From NCBI GenBank assembly GCA_002389175.1, contig DGNZ01000388.1, forward strand, positions 1-30,519: a stretch of 30,519 nucleotides of DNA. Reading direction: 5' to 3'. Of the stretch, positions 1 to 7,963 are shown piece after piece. Source of the stretch: Rhodospirillaceae bacterium UBA4479 (GTDB lineage: Bacteria > Pseudomonadota > Alphaproteobacteria > Rhodospirillales > Casp-alpha2). Below the pieces are notes generated by a model. That model ran no database searches, was not told the origin of the DNA, and saw only the letters and a list, made by a program, of their open reading frames with translations. The position numbers were made by a program, and so were the translations under genes. The first letter of the stretch is position 1, and each line of letters begins with the position of its first letter.

Positions 1-986
1 AAATCGCCTGCAACATCAAGATCTGGCCGTGTGATGGTCGCAGCAATCGGCAGGATGCCTCCGCCCAAGGCCTTGCCCATGACCAGAATATCAGGGATGA
101 CATCATCATGCTCGCACGCAAACATGCGGCCCGTTTTTCCAAGTCCGGTCGGGATTTCGTCAAATATCAAAAGTGCGCCTGCGTCATTGCAGGCCTTTCG
201 AACTTCGGCCCAGAACCCCGGCGGTGGAATGTAGGGAACAGCGCGGGCCGGCTCTGCGATGACCGCAGCCACATCACCTTCTTTTTCCAAAACATATCGG
301 ACGAAGTTGGCGCACGTCATTTTACAAAGTTCCAAATTCGGAACGCCGTCGATTTCGGGGTACCCATAAGGACAACGATAGCAGGCAAAGGGTGCGACAT
401 GTTCCGTCCCAGGCAGGAGTGGGCCGATGATGTGTGAGCGGAATAGTTGCTCTCCGCCAACCGACGATGCACCGAACCCAGCACCATGAAAGGCATCCCA
501 AAAAGACACTGTCTTGTATCGTCCCGTCGCCGCCCGCGCGACCTTGATCGCGACTTCGACAGCATCAGAGCCACCAGTAGTGAACAATACTTTCGATAAT
601 GACCCAGGTGAAATCTCTGCCAGTTTTTCGGCGAGTAGCGTCGCCGGCTCACACGTAAAACGGCGCGGGGCAAAGGGCAACTCGTCCATCTGGTCGGCTA
701 TCGCTTTTTTCAGGCGCGGATGACCATACCCAATGTGATGCACATTATTGCCATGGAAATCTAAATATCGATGACCATTTGAATCTTCGATCCATGGCCC
801 CTCGGCTTTTGAAATAACGGAAAGGCAGGGGGATGAGACAGATTGCTGCAGGAAATGCTCGGCATCCCGTTCCAAAATCTTGTTGGTGGCATCACCATGA
901 GTCTTTGCAGCCCATTCTTCTCGTCGAGAAGATGTGTTGCTCTCGCCTTCAGACTGGGTCGGTGCTTGATTTCTAAGGTCGTTCAT
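1..986 (-). CDS. Class III aminotransferase-fold PLP enzyme (partial, C-terminus beyond left edge)
   Basis: Reading leftwards from an ATG at 986, the frame stays open for 328 codons to the window edge, so the C-terminal quarter or so is missing. Fold-type I, class III motifs are visible: TTGGSDAVE near residues 136-144 (cofactor phosphate loop), FDEIPTGLGKTG near 275-286 with pyridine-binding Asp276, and VMGKALGGG with the likely Schiff-base Lys305. The family includes omega-aminotransferases and some lyases. The pattern DFHGNNVHH near residue 76 resembles, from memory, the (R)-1-hydroxy-2-aminoethylphosphonate ammonia-lyase (PbfA) subgroup, so this may be a lyase rather than a transaminase; that is a guess. 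It lies 109 bp downstream of the AtuA-like operon on the same strand and may have its own promoter or hairpin leader. The 40-residue N-terminal extension is low complexity and hydrophilic. Confidence 0.88.
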   Translation of the reverse strand, partial: MNDLRNQAPTQSEGESNTSSRREEWAAKTHGDATNKILERDAEHFLQQSVSSPCLSVISKAEGPWIEDSNGHRYLDFHGNNVHHIGYGHPRLKKAIADQMDELPFAPRRFTCEPATLLAEKLAEISPGSLSKVLFTTGGSDAVEVAIKVARAATGRYKTVSFWDAFHGAGFGASSVGGEQLFRSHIIGPLLPGTEHVAPFACYRCPYGYPEIDGVPNLELCKMTCANFVRYVLEKEGDVAAVIAEPARAVPYIPPPGFWAEVRKACNDAGALLIFDEIPTGLGKTGRMFACEHDDVIPDILVMGKALGGGILPIAATITRPDLDVAGD

Positions 987-993
987 CGGGGTT

Positions 994-1017
994 CTGCCTT
1001 TCACATGACAAAGGCAG
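994..1017 (-). repeat. Inverted repeat just upstream of the left-edge aminotransferase
   Basis: The arms CTGCCTTT (994-1001) and AAAGGCAG (1010-1017) are perfectly complementary across an 8-nt loop. On the coding (minus) strand the hairpin ends 7 nt before the ATG at 986, and the only purine-rich ribosome-binding candidate, AAAGGCAG, forms its 3' arm. It could be an operator or an RNA hairpin that controls ribosome access. Function is inferred from position only. Confidence 0.4.
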
Positions 1018-1095
1018 TGTGTCGCGCATTTTAGCTATAGGTCAAATCGTGAAATTCGATACTATTTATAGATATGAACGATGAGAAGATGATGG

Positions 1096-1464
1096 CTAAT
1101 CGAGGTAACGCGACCCTTTAGGAATTACGGATCTCGGGACCGTAACTGTTAATTCTCCGAGCAAAAGAAATGACAGCGTTTTGCCATGAAGGTCCTGTGA
1201 GAGTGCGCTGTTTACGCCCCCTTCGAGCGCGTTATCGATCACGAAATTAAAAGCGCCCAGATTGGGTAGGTCGTATCGTGTGACGGCACTGGCGCCTTTG
1301 TGCTGAAAGAGTTCAAGCACCCGTTCCTCAGAAACCTGTACTACGAGATGAGAATAGGCGTCTTCAAGGTACGGCACGACCGAGATGTTTGATCGATTGC
1401 CTTTGTCGCCTGCGCGGCCATGCGCAACCGCGTGGAGTGGCACGGTAACAGTGTTTAAAGTCAT
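1096..1464 (-). CDS. AtuA-associated small domain protein (C-terminal AtuA-like half)
   Basis: This 122-aa protein resembles the short ferredoxin-like domain that forms the C-terminal part of AtuA-type proteins (acyclic terpene utilisation family). The N-terminus carries the pattern HAVAHGRAGDKGNRSNI (residues 11-27), typical of the domain, followed by an alternating beta-alpha pattern. Its ATG overlaps the TGA of the upstream DUF1446-type gene by 4 bp, indicating translational coupling and a physical complex. The two proteins sum to about 580 residues, close to the size I recall for single-chain AtuA proteins, so this is the split arrangement. The biochemical role of the family is not established; it is often found near acyl-CoA metabolism genes. 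It is the last gene of the eleven-gene minus-strand run. Confidence 0.75.
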   Translation of the reverse strand: MTLNTVTVPLHAVAHGRAGDKGNRSNISVVPYLEDAYSHLVVQVSEERVLELFQHKGASAVTRYDLPNLGAFNFVIDNALEGGVNSALSQDLHGKTLSFLLLGELTVTVPRSVIPKGSRYLD

Positions 1465-2840
1465 GGCTTGATCTCCTCGGCATACACATGTGGTTCGACA
1501 GTTTGGCGTGGCACCAAGACCGAGGCCGTATTGACTTGTCCTGTGATGCTGCAGCGATATCCACCGCCGCCCGCGGGACCCGAGCAGAACAAGCTGAGGA
1601 CTTCATCATTCACATATTCGGCGGTCGCTTTGTCATTTGTGCGGATCGCTGAACGGACTCGGAACTCGCCATCCAATGGCATGTTAATGGCGTCGCGGCG
1701 TGTACTTGTATCGTTATCAAACACGGCATCCACACCCATGATATCGACCCGTAGGTCATCATGAACATCATGGTTTTTGACGCGGGTACGAATGATGTCT
1801 GCGGCCATCTTGGCACGTGCAAACGCATTCGGTCCGGCGTAAATCATCTCAGCTTCGGCGAGCCATCCGCCATCGGCGGATATTGTTGTTTTCAACGTTT
1901 GTGGCGGCGGTTTCCCTTGGGCACCTGAAACACGTATACGGTCTGTGCCATCTTCTGATAATTGAACATTCGTGATATCGAGCGTGACGTCAGGCGTCAG
2001 ATAAGCTGACGGATCATGCATTTCATAAAGCATTTGCTCGATGACAGTCGCACGCGTCACAAGACCGCCTGTGTTCTCAGCTTTGGTGATCACCACGCCA
2101 CCGTCAGCGGTGACTTCACCGATGGGAAAGCCAAGGTTATCCATGCCGGGCACGTCTTTAAACCCTGGGTCGCAGAAATACCCACCGGTGACCTGACCGC
2201 CACATTCCAGCAAATGGCCCGCGAGCGTGCCTGCGGCGAGCAGATCAAGCTCATCTTCGCCCCAGCCGAATTCATGGATGAGTGGGCCCAACACCAAAGC
2301 CGCGTCCGTGGTGCGTCCAACCAGCACGACATCAACGCCGAGTGCCAAAGCATCAGCGACCGGGCGTGCACCCAAGTATGTGTTTGCCGCGACGATTTCC
2401 TTGCCTGAAATCGAGACGCCTTCGATGGTTTCCATCGCGCCAATATCGTCTGTCGACAAAATTGTTGTGAGATCATCACCAACCACAATCGCGATTCGCA
2501 GCGGTGGTAATTCCAGTTCTTGCGCCAGTTCATGCAGGCGCTTGGCTGCGCCTGCTGGGTTGGCTGCACCCAAATTGGTGACGATGCGGACGTTGTTTCC
2601 CATCGCGGATTTGAGGGCGAGGCGAAGATATTTTTCGAGATAGGGCGAATACCCCTGATCTGGTTTGCGCATCTTAATCCGTTGTGCAATCGCAAGCGTA
2701 CGCTCGCCCATGACTTCATAGATCAAGTAGCGCGGGCCATCGCGCCGCGAGAGCGTATCGATCACAGGGAGAGCTGCATCAAGTCGGTCCCCAGCAAAGC
2801 CGGCACCGGACCCGATGTAGACAGTTTTATTTTCGGTCAT
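1461..2840 (-). CDS. AtuA-like protein, DUF1446 domain
   Basis: This 459-aa protein matches the DUF1446/AtuA family. The N-terminus has the typical start YIGSGAGFAGDRLDAA (residues 8-23), and there are Gly-rich stretches such as VVLVGRTTDAALVLGP in the middle and CSGPAGGGGYR near residues 426-436. The family is named from acyclic terpene (citronellol/geraniol) catabolism in Pseudomonas, but its exact reaction is unknown. Its ATG shares one base with the stop of the preceding thioesterase gene, and its stop overlaps the next start by 4 bp, so three genes are translationally coupled. Nothing else here points to terpene degradation (no geranyl-CoA carboxylase), so the context suggests another acid or acyl-CoA substrate. 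Confidence 0.82.
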   Translation of the reverse strand: MTENKTVYIGSGAGFAGDRLDAALPVIDTLSRRDGPRYLIYEVMGERTLAIAQRIKMRKPDQGYSPYLEKYLRLALKSAMGNNVRIVTNLGAANPAGAAKRLHELAQELELPPLRIAIVVGDDLTTILSTDDIGAMETIEGVSISGKEIVAANTYLGARPVADALALGVDVVLVGRTTDAALVLGPLIHEFGWGEDELDLLAAGTLAGHLLECGGQVTGGYFCDPGFKDVPGMDNLGFPIGEVTADGGVVITKAENTGGLVTRATVIEQMLYEMHDPSAYLTPDVTLDITNVQLSEDGTDRIRVSGAQGKPPPQTLKTTISADGGWLAEAEMIYAGPNAFARAKMAADIIRTRVKNHDVHDDLRVDIMGVDAVFDNDTSTRRDAINMPLDGEFRVRSAIRTNDKATAEYVNDEVLSLFCSGPAGGGGYRCSITGQVNTASVLVPRQTVEPHVYAEEIKP

Positions 2841-3235
2841 CAGTTATCTCTCAGATGTTGCTCAAACGTGGCACGCACACTAGCCGGAATTTCTTCGGAG
2901 CGGTTGTTTGCGTAATTCATATAGACATAGGTTGCTGTCCCTTTGGCGCACAATTCATCGCGCTGCCAAATTTCCTCGTAAACCACGAAGCTTTTGGTCC
3001 CGATCCGGTCAATCCATGTGCGTACGACGGCATCGTGTTCGAAATAAAGCTGCGCCAGATAATCGACGTTCATATTTACCAGCGCTACTTTCCAATCTGC
3101 AAACGCCAGCGACGGGGTCAGAATTTGAAAGATCTCACGGCGTCCGGCCTCAAACCAGACGGGGACAAAGATATTGTTGATGTGTCCTGCACCATCGGTT
3201 TCTGATACACGCGGAATGATGGGGGTTTCAAACAT
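2840..3235 (-). CDS. Acyl-CoA thioesterase, hotdog (4HBT/YbgC-like) fold
   Basis: This 131-aa protein has the size and layout of a single hotdog-domain thioesterase. The motif SETDGAGHINNIF (residues 11-23) corresponds to the active-site loop D-x-x-GHVNN of 4-hydroxybenzoyl-CoA thioesterase-like enzymes, with Asp14 the likely catalytic acid. It is followed by WFEAGRREIF on the long central helix and the VNMNVDYLAQLYFEHD strands. The family hydrolyses acyl-CoA thioesters in the cytoplasm; the substrate cannot be read from sequence. The gene starts 3 bp after the SDR stop and overlaps the AtuA-like ATG by one base. Coupling to the AtuA pair suggests that the three act on the same CoA ester or acid. 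Confidence 0.85.
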   Translation of the reverse strand: MFETPIIPRVSETDGAGHINNIFVPVWFEAGRREIFQILTPSLAFADWKVALVNMNVDYLAQLYFEHDAVVRTWIDRIGTKSFVVYEEIWQRDELCAKGTATYVYMNYANNRSEEIPASVRATFEQHLRDN

Positions 3236-3238
3236 TGC

Positions 3239-4006
3239 CTATGCCGCCGTCCAGCCGCCATCGACCATCAATGATGATCCGGTGACCAAAGATGATGCAT
3301 CAGACGCCAGGAACACAGCAGCCCCCATGATGTCTTCGACCTGACCGATGCGCCCCAGCGCAATCTTGGACGTCACGAATGATTTGAATTCTTCGTCTTC
3401 TAACATTTGCGCTGTCATCGGGGTCTCGATAAACGTCGGACAGATGGTATTTACGCGAATACCGTGCGGTCCCAGTTCCCACGCCATGGCTTTGGTTGCA
3501 CCCTCGATGGCGTGTTTCGTTGCGCAATAGACAGTGCGTTTTGGCCCGCCCACATGGCCCATCTGCGATGATATATTGATGATAGAACCGGGCTTGCCTG
3601 CGTCTATCAAGCTGGTTGCAACGGCCTTACTGAGGAAAATTGCTGAACGAACATTAAGATCGGTGACGGCGTCATAGTCTTCTTCGGTCACATCAACCAG
3701 ATCGGCAGGCCGGTTGCCGCCAGCATTGTTGACCAAAATATCGAAAGGGCCATCGGTGGAGACGGCGTCTTTAGCAGCAGCTGTATCCATCACATCCAAT
3801 AATAAGGCCGTGGCTTTGCCGCCGTCCTGTTTGATTGATGCCGCAAGTGCATCGATTTCAGAACCAGTTCTGGCCGCAACGAAGACTTCTGCACCCGCAC
3901 CTGCCAATGCCACGGCAATGCCGCGCCCAATGCCGCGCCCTGAACCTGTGACGAGCGCACGTCGGCCATCAAGGCGAAAGCTTGGCATTTGCGGTAATTG
4001 CGACAT
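3239..4006 (-). CDS. Short-chain dehydrogenase/reductase (SDR)
   Basis: A classical 255-aa SDR. The dinucleotide motif TGSGRGIG covers residues 20-27, NNAGG 93-97, the catalytic Ser is in NISSQMG (146/147), and the YxxxK pair is Tyr160 and Lys164. The C-terminal end VDGGWTAA is typical of the gluconate 5-dehydrogenase/3-oxoacyl reductase-like branch. It oxidises or reduces a secondary alcohol with NAD(P); specificity is not deducible. It lies 15 bp downstream of the HisD/HpsN-type gene. In dihydroxypropanesulfonate catabolism an HpsN enzyme works beside other alcohol dehydrogenases, and in sulfo-Entner-Doudoroff metabolism an SDR opens the pathway, so a role as the sugar or polyol dehydrogenase is plausible but unproven. 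Confidence 0.93.
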   Translation of the reverse strand: MSQLPQMPSFRLDGRRALVTGSGRGIGRGIAVALAGAGAEVFVAARTGSEIDALAASIKQDGGKATALLLDVMDTAAAKDAVSTDGPFDILVNNAGGNRPADLVDVTEEDYDAVTDLNVRSAIFLSKAVATSLIDAGKPGSIINISSQMGHVGGPKRTVYCATKHAIEGATKAMAWELGPHGIRVNTICPTFIETPMTAQMLEDEEFKSFVTSKIALGRIGQVEDIMGAAVFLASDASSLVTGSSLMVDGGWTAA

Positions 4007-4021
4007 GAAGAATTCCTTGGA

Positions 4022-5335
4022 TTAAGTCTTTTCGACGATCCCATACGGCGGAACGTTGCTGCCACCATAGCGTCGCGCGCGAATGTTTGCTTGTTCGCCG
4101 TGTCCTGCAAAACCTTCGATGGCGCAAAGACGAGAACAATAGCTGCCAACCAGCGCCGATGCTTCGTCGGTCAGGATTTTTTGATATGTGCAGGTTTTCA
4201 TGAATTTCCCAACCCAAAGACCGCCCGTATAACGCGCTGCTTTTTTTGTGGGAAGTGTGTGATTGGTGCCGATGACCTTGTCACCGAATGAAACGTTGGT
4301 GCGTGGCCCCAGGAATAATGCCCCATAATTGGTCATATTGTCGGCAAAATAATCAGGGTCTTCGGTCATGACTTGCACATGCTCATATGCCATCCGGTCC
4401 GCTTCTTCGACCATTTCGTCAACAGTATCGCACAGGATCACCGCGCCATAATTTTCCCATGCTTCGCGGGCGATGTCAGCAGTAGGAAGTATGGTGAGCT
4501 GCCGTTCAATCTCGGCCATTGTGGCTTCGGCGAGGGCACGTGAGTTTGTGAGCAATGCCGCTGGGGACGTCGGGCCGTGTTCGGCTTGACCCAGCAAATC
4601 AACGGCGCATATTTCGCCATCGACACTATCATCCGCGATCACGAGTGTTTCCGTTGGACCCGCGAACAAGTCGATGCCGACACGCCCATACAGTTGGCGT
4701 TTGGCCTCGGCGACGAACATGTTGCCAGGGCCGACCAGCATATCGACAGCGCCGATGGTCTCTGTCCCTAGCGCCATTGCGCCGACCGCCTGAATACCAC
4801 CCAGGACCATAATCTCGTCGGCGCCCGCCATGTGCATGGCGGCGACGATGGCCGGGTGTGGACCACCTTCGTGGGGCGGGGCTGAGGCGAGAACACGCTT
4901 AACGCCTGCGACCTTGGCGGTCAGGACGCTCATATGTGCGGACGCCACCATCGGGTATTTCCCGCCGGGCACGTAACATCCGACAGAATTCACAGGCACG
5001 TTTTTATGGCCGAGAATAACGCCCGGCATTGTCTCAACTTCTAAGTCCTGCAGGCATTCTTTTTGCTTTTCGGCGAAGTTGCGGACTTGGGCTTGTGCAA
5101 ACCGAATATCATCGAGGTCACTTTCTGAAACCTTTGAAATGGCCGCTTGGATTTCATCTTCGGTTAGGCGCATTTTTTCCGGTGCATGCCCGTCGAATTT
5201 TTCGGCCAGTTCGCGAACGGCAGCATCGCCACGCTTTTCGATATCGGCCAGAATGTGTTCGACGGTCGTGCGTACCTTGGCATCAGCCTCGGCAACGTCT
5301 TCGGCGCTCTTGCCGGATTTCAAATAAGTGATCAT
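4022..5335 (-). CDS. Histidinol dehydrogenase family, sulfopropanediol (HpsN)-type dehydrogenase
   Basis: This 437-aa protein has the full HisD fold. The zinc ligands are retained as Gln250, His253 (GQAEHG), Asp352 (FGDKVIGTNH) and His412 (GFAGHGEQ), and the catalytic Glu318-His319 pair is in AYEHVQVM. Such enzymes oxidise a primary alcohol in two NAD-dependent steps to the acid. The segments VETMPGVILGHKNVPVNSVG and TNHTLPTKKAARYTGGLWVG fit the subgroup containing HpsN, which converts 2,3-dihydroxypropane-1-sulfonate to sulfolactate, better than biosynthetic HisD (from memory of HpsN). No other his gene is nearby and the neighbours are catabolic, which also argues against histidine synthesis. 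Exact substrate is inferred: a small polyol or hydroxyaldehyde with an acidic tail. Confidence 0.85.
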   Translation of the reverse strand: MITYLKSGKSAEDVAEADAKVRTTVEHILADIEKRGDAAVRELAEKFDGHAPEKMRLTEDEIQAAISKVSESDLDDIRFAQAQVRNFAEKQKECLQDLEVETMPGVILGHKNVPVNSVGCYVPGGKYPMVASAHMSVLTAKVAGVKRVLASAPPHEGGPHPAIVAAMHMAGADEIMVLGGIQAVGAMALGTETIGAVDMLVGPGNMFVAEAKRQLYGRVGIDLFAGPTETLVIADDSVDGEICAVDLLGQAEHGPTSPAALLTNSRALAEATMAEIERQLTILPTADIAREAWENYGAVILCDTVDEMVEEADRMAYEHVQVMTEDPDYFADNMTNYGALFLGPRTNVSFGDKVIGTNHTLPTKKAARYTGGLWVGKFMKTCTYQKILTDEASALVGSYCSRLCAIEGFAGHGEQANIRARRYGGSNVPPYGIVEKT

Positions 5336-5358
5336 TTCTGGGTCTCTTTGGTGTTGGG

Positions 5359-6054
5359 TTAGTGAATATCGCCGCCGCTGATGGCTGCTTTGAGTTTCTC
5401 GACCGAGAAATCATCGCGCCGAGCCGCATCAAGGATCAGTTTTTCCTTGGCAGAAATCGTCGCGACGGCATCCGGAATTTTCTTCACAGCTTCTTCTGGA
5501 ACAACAACGGCACCATGTTGATCGGCATGAATGATGTCACCATGGCTGGCCGTCATGCCATGCACGGTGACTTCGCAGTTGAAGTCGATGTAATGCACAA
5601 ACGCGTGGCTTGGATTGACCATGCCACCCAGTATCTGGAACCCAGGCGCGCTGTCTGTAATGTCACGGAACGAGCCGTTGGTGACGCATCCTGAAATGCC
5701 CAGGCCCTTGTGGACGGCGGTGTGAACCTCACCCCAAAAAGCACCAATGCCTGGGTGTGGGTCGACATCTTCTATCAATAAAACAGCGGGGGCATCTTGG
5801 CTTTCGACATATTCGTAGTAGGGGAACCGTGCTTCCATCCCCTTGGCACCATCCGAAAGATCGGGCGTCGATGCACGAATTTTTGCGGTACGTGCATATC
5901 CGACGATGGGCGGTAGGTCGGGATCAAGAACAGCAAATGGCTCAATGGAAAAGCCCCATCCACGTCGTTCCGGGTTGGTGATTTCCAACGCGTTGCAGAT
6001 GGTTGGTGTGTCCCACTGGGCCAATACTTTTAAGTCGTCGTGTGTGATAGCCAT
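5359..6054 (-). CDS. RraA-family aldolase/decarboxylase-like protein (first copy)
   Basis: This 231-aa protein belongs to the RraA/4-hydroxy-4-methyl-2-oxoglutarate aldolase fold. The core motif is FWGEVHTAVHKGLGISGC (106-123), then TNGSFRD with Arg130 and Asp131, the pyruvate- and metal-binding pair in the aldolases, and HADQHGAVVVP near 177-187. Members either cleave 4-hydroxy-2-oxo acids to pyruvate or decarboxylate oxaloacetate; RNase E inhibition is limited to the enteric RraA. Position in a catabolic operon directly after an HpcH/HpaI aldolase (10 bp gap) favours an enzymatic role on a keto acid. It is only distantly similar to the second RraA copy at 15814-16539. Confidence 0.88.
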   Translation of the reverse strand: MAITHDDLKVLAQWDTPTICNALEITNPERRGWGFSIEPFAVLDPDLPPIVGYARTAKIRASTPDLSDGAKGMEARFPYYEYVESQDAPAVLLIEDVDPHPGIGAFWGEVHTAVHKGLGISGCVTNGSFRDITDSAPGFQILGGMVNPSHAFVHYIDFNCEVTVHGMTASHGDIIHADQHGAVVVPEEAVKKIPDAVATISAKEKLILDAARRDDFSVEKLKAAISGGDIH

Positions 6055-6064
6055 GATGTTTCCA

Positions 6065-6835
6065 TTACGCCTTTTTGATGGTTTTCATATCTGATGCAAC
6101 GCCCCGCGCGGCATCTAAGATAAATGACTGTTCTGAGGCGACGAAGAACATGCTCAATCCCATGTTGGCCAGTTCCTGTGCCTTCGTCATATTGGGAATA
6201 AATGTCATCGCGGCACGACCGTGTTTTTTGGCGGCAGCGCCGACGGTGGCCATCGCTTGCATGACTTCAGGTGCAGCCGGGTTGTTGACGCCAAGGCACA
6301 CGGCCAAATCAGCGGGGCCGACGAACAATCCATCGATGCCATCGGTCGATGCGATGGCATCAATCGCCTCAACCCCTTCGGGTTCTTCAATCTGCGCAAT
6401 CACGATGGTTTCTTCGGCGCTTTGTTTCAAAAGTTCGGGCATGGTCTTTGTGGTGTAGCTGGCCCAACGACTAGAACCTGCATAGCCACGACCGCCATGA
6501 CCAAACCGCGACCATTTCGCGATGTTGGCGGCTTTCTCAGGGGTCGCGACATGCGGGATGACTAACCCGGTCGCGCCGCAGTCCAACGCCTTCAAGATTT
6601 CGGCGGGATTACCATCGGGCACTCGAACCAAAATGGGGAAATTCATAGCCCGCCCGATGGCCATACAGGGGTCGATGGCGGAGCGATCAAAGGGGGCGTG
6701 TTCGGCATCCAGGCACACAAAGTCCATGCCGGTCATCGCCAGGATTTCGATCATTTGCAAATTGGGCGTCTTCAAGAATGTGCCGGCAAGCATATCACCA
6801 CGGAGCATTCGGGTTCTGAGGCTTTCATCTGTCAT
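6065..6835 (-). CDS. HpcH/HpaI-family class II aldolase
   Basis: This 256-aa protein matches metal-dependent class II pyruvate aldolases such as HpaI and 2-dehydro-3-deoxyglucarate aldolase. Visible active-site elements are LDAEHAP with His46, ILVRVPDG with Arg71, ATGLVIPHV at 88-96, IAQIEE with metal ligand Glu150 and GLFVGPADLA with metal ligand Asp176. The reaction is reversible cleavage of a 4-hydroxy-2-oxo acid to pyruvate plus an aldehyde. In sulfoquinovose Entner-Doudoroff catabolism an enzyme of this family splits 2-keto-3,6-dideoxy-6-sulfogluconate, and an IlvD/Edd-type dehydratase supplies its substrate; such a dehydratase sits in the divergent operon here. The specific substrate remains inferred. 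Confidence 0.92.
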   Translation of the reverse strand: MTDESLRTRMLRGDMLAGTFLKTPNLQMIEILAMTGMDFVCLDAEHAPFDRSAIDPCMAIGRAMNFPILVRVPDGNPAEILKALDCGATGLVIPHVATPEKAANIAKWSRFGHGGRGYAGSSRWASYTTKTMPELLKQSAEETIVIAQIEEPEGVEAIDAIASTDGIDGLFVGPADLAVCLGVNNPAAPEVMQAMATVGAAAKKHGRAAMTFIPNMTKAQELANMGLSMFFVASEQSFILDAARGVASDMKTIKKA

Positions 6836-6853
6836 ATTGGTATACTCCGTTCT

Positions 6854-7963
6854 TTAATTTTTGAAGGTTGCGATATTGGTCAGTTCAGCTTGGTTTAAAC
6901 CCAAATTCCCTGCGGTATCTATGATGCTTGTCCATGTCGGCGCGGCGATATCGAAGCCGTTCGCTTTGCGATCTTGCCGTGCTTTGCGTTCTGGGTCGCC
7001 GGGAATCATAACCGGTTTTTCGGGGTCTGCAGGGCGTGCTGATCGGACATAATCAATGTAGTCGTTGACGGCATCGCCAAAATTATGCCCGTCATCCAAT
7101 AGGTCTGACTTGATGTAGATCGACAGCATGCCGTTGTGTGTCTTCGTGCCAGGTCCCGTTGTCGTGGATCCGGTCAATGCACCCGCGAGCAGTTCGCACG
7201 CCAGCGCCAAACCCGACCCTTTATGATCGCCCATTGTTAACAAGGCGCCAGGGCCCGCCCGTGGGTCTGCAACTTCGCCGGGGGCAAGTGGTCCATAAAG
7301 AACGGATGGGTCTAGGGTTGGTTTCCCATCACCATCAATCAGGGCGCCTTCTGGAGGCTGTTTACCGCCGCGAAGGGCGACCAAAACTTTACCTTCGGCG
7401 ACTTTCGAAGTCGCGAAATCCAAGATGAAATCGTCACCATTGGGATTGCACACACCGACAGTTACGGGGGCAGTGGAAACCCGGCGGTCAGCCGCGCCAA
7501 AAGGTGCCACCAGCATACTTTGCGAGACATTCGTGAAGTGGATAGAAGTTAAGCCCGCGTCGCAGGCACGCTCTGCCCAAAACCCAATACGCCCGAGATG
7601 GCCAGCCCGTCGCAGGCCAACGACGGCAACGCCGTGTGATTTTGCTTTGGCGATACCGGCATCGACGGCCTCTTGCCCGACGACTTGGCCAAATCCCTTG
7701 TTGCCATCCATCAACAAAAACGCGTCACCATCCAACATAAGGTCGGCAGATTGTCCAAATTTTAGGTTCCCAGTATTTTCCCACATCACATAGCGCGGAA
7801 TGCGGACCACGCCGTGGCTGTCATGCCCGGATAAGTTTGAATTCACCAGATTGGCTGAAATGGCATGCGCTTCGTCAGGACCAGCGCCTGCAGCGATGAA
7901 GACGCGTTTGCCCAGTTCGGTCATGCCGTCAGCTGAAACGCGTGTGGGTGTGTCGCCGCTCAT
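6854..7963 (-). CDS. Ldh_2-family (malate/L-lactate/sulfolactate) dehydrogenase
   Basis: This 369-aa protein is a member of the type-2 malate/L-lactate dehydrogenase family, unrelated to classical Rossmann LDH. Signature elements are SGHDSHGV (45-52) with the catalytic His pair, AGHLGRIGFWAE (120-131) with His122, DFATSKVAEGKV near 182-193 and MGDHKGSGLALACELL near 245-260. Family members reduce 2-oxo acids with NAD(P)H, including ComC, the (R)-sulfolactate dehydrogenase, and ureidoglycolate dehydrogenase. The ATG overlaps the stop of the D-2-hydroxyacid dehydrogenase by 4 bp. A coupled pair of opposite-stereospecificity 2-hydroxyacid dehydrogenases could act as a two-step racemase through the keto acid, as SlcC and ComC do for sulfolactate. 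Confidence 0.92.
   Translation of the reverse strand: MSGDTPTRVSADGMTELGKRVFIAAGAGPDEAHAISANLVNSNLSGHDSHGVVRIPRYVMWENTGNLKFGQSADLMLDGDAFLLMDGNKGFGQVVGQEAVDAGIAKAKSHGVAVVGLRRAGHLGRIGFWAERACDAGLTSIHFTNVSQSMLVAPFGAADRRVSTAPVTVGVCNPNGDDFILDFATSKVAEGKVLVALRGGKQPPEGALIDGDGKPTLDPSVLYGPLAPGEVADPRAGPGALLTMGDHKGSGLALACELLAGALTGSTTTGPGTKTHNGMLSIYIKSDLLDDGHNFGDAVNDYIDYVRSARPADPEKPVMIPGDPERKARQDRKANGFDIAAPTWTSIIDTAGNLGLNQAELTNIATFKN

Noticed and set aside
317..673. 118-aa minus-strand frame MPRAVLRVSRRR...
   Set aside because: It lies inside the left-edge aminotransferase in another frame on the same strand; the Arg-rich composition is typical of an out-of-frame shadow.
2090..2719. 209-aa minus-strand frame inside the AtuA-like gene
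   Set aside because: Out-of-frame shadow of a gene with clear family motifs; Trp- and Ser-rich with no recognisable domain.
4022..5335. Biosynthetic hisD for histidine
   Set aside because: No other his genes are present, the operon is catabolic and the sequence resembles HpsN-type enzymes more.
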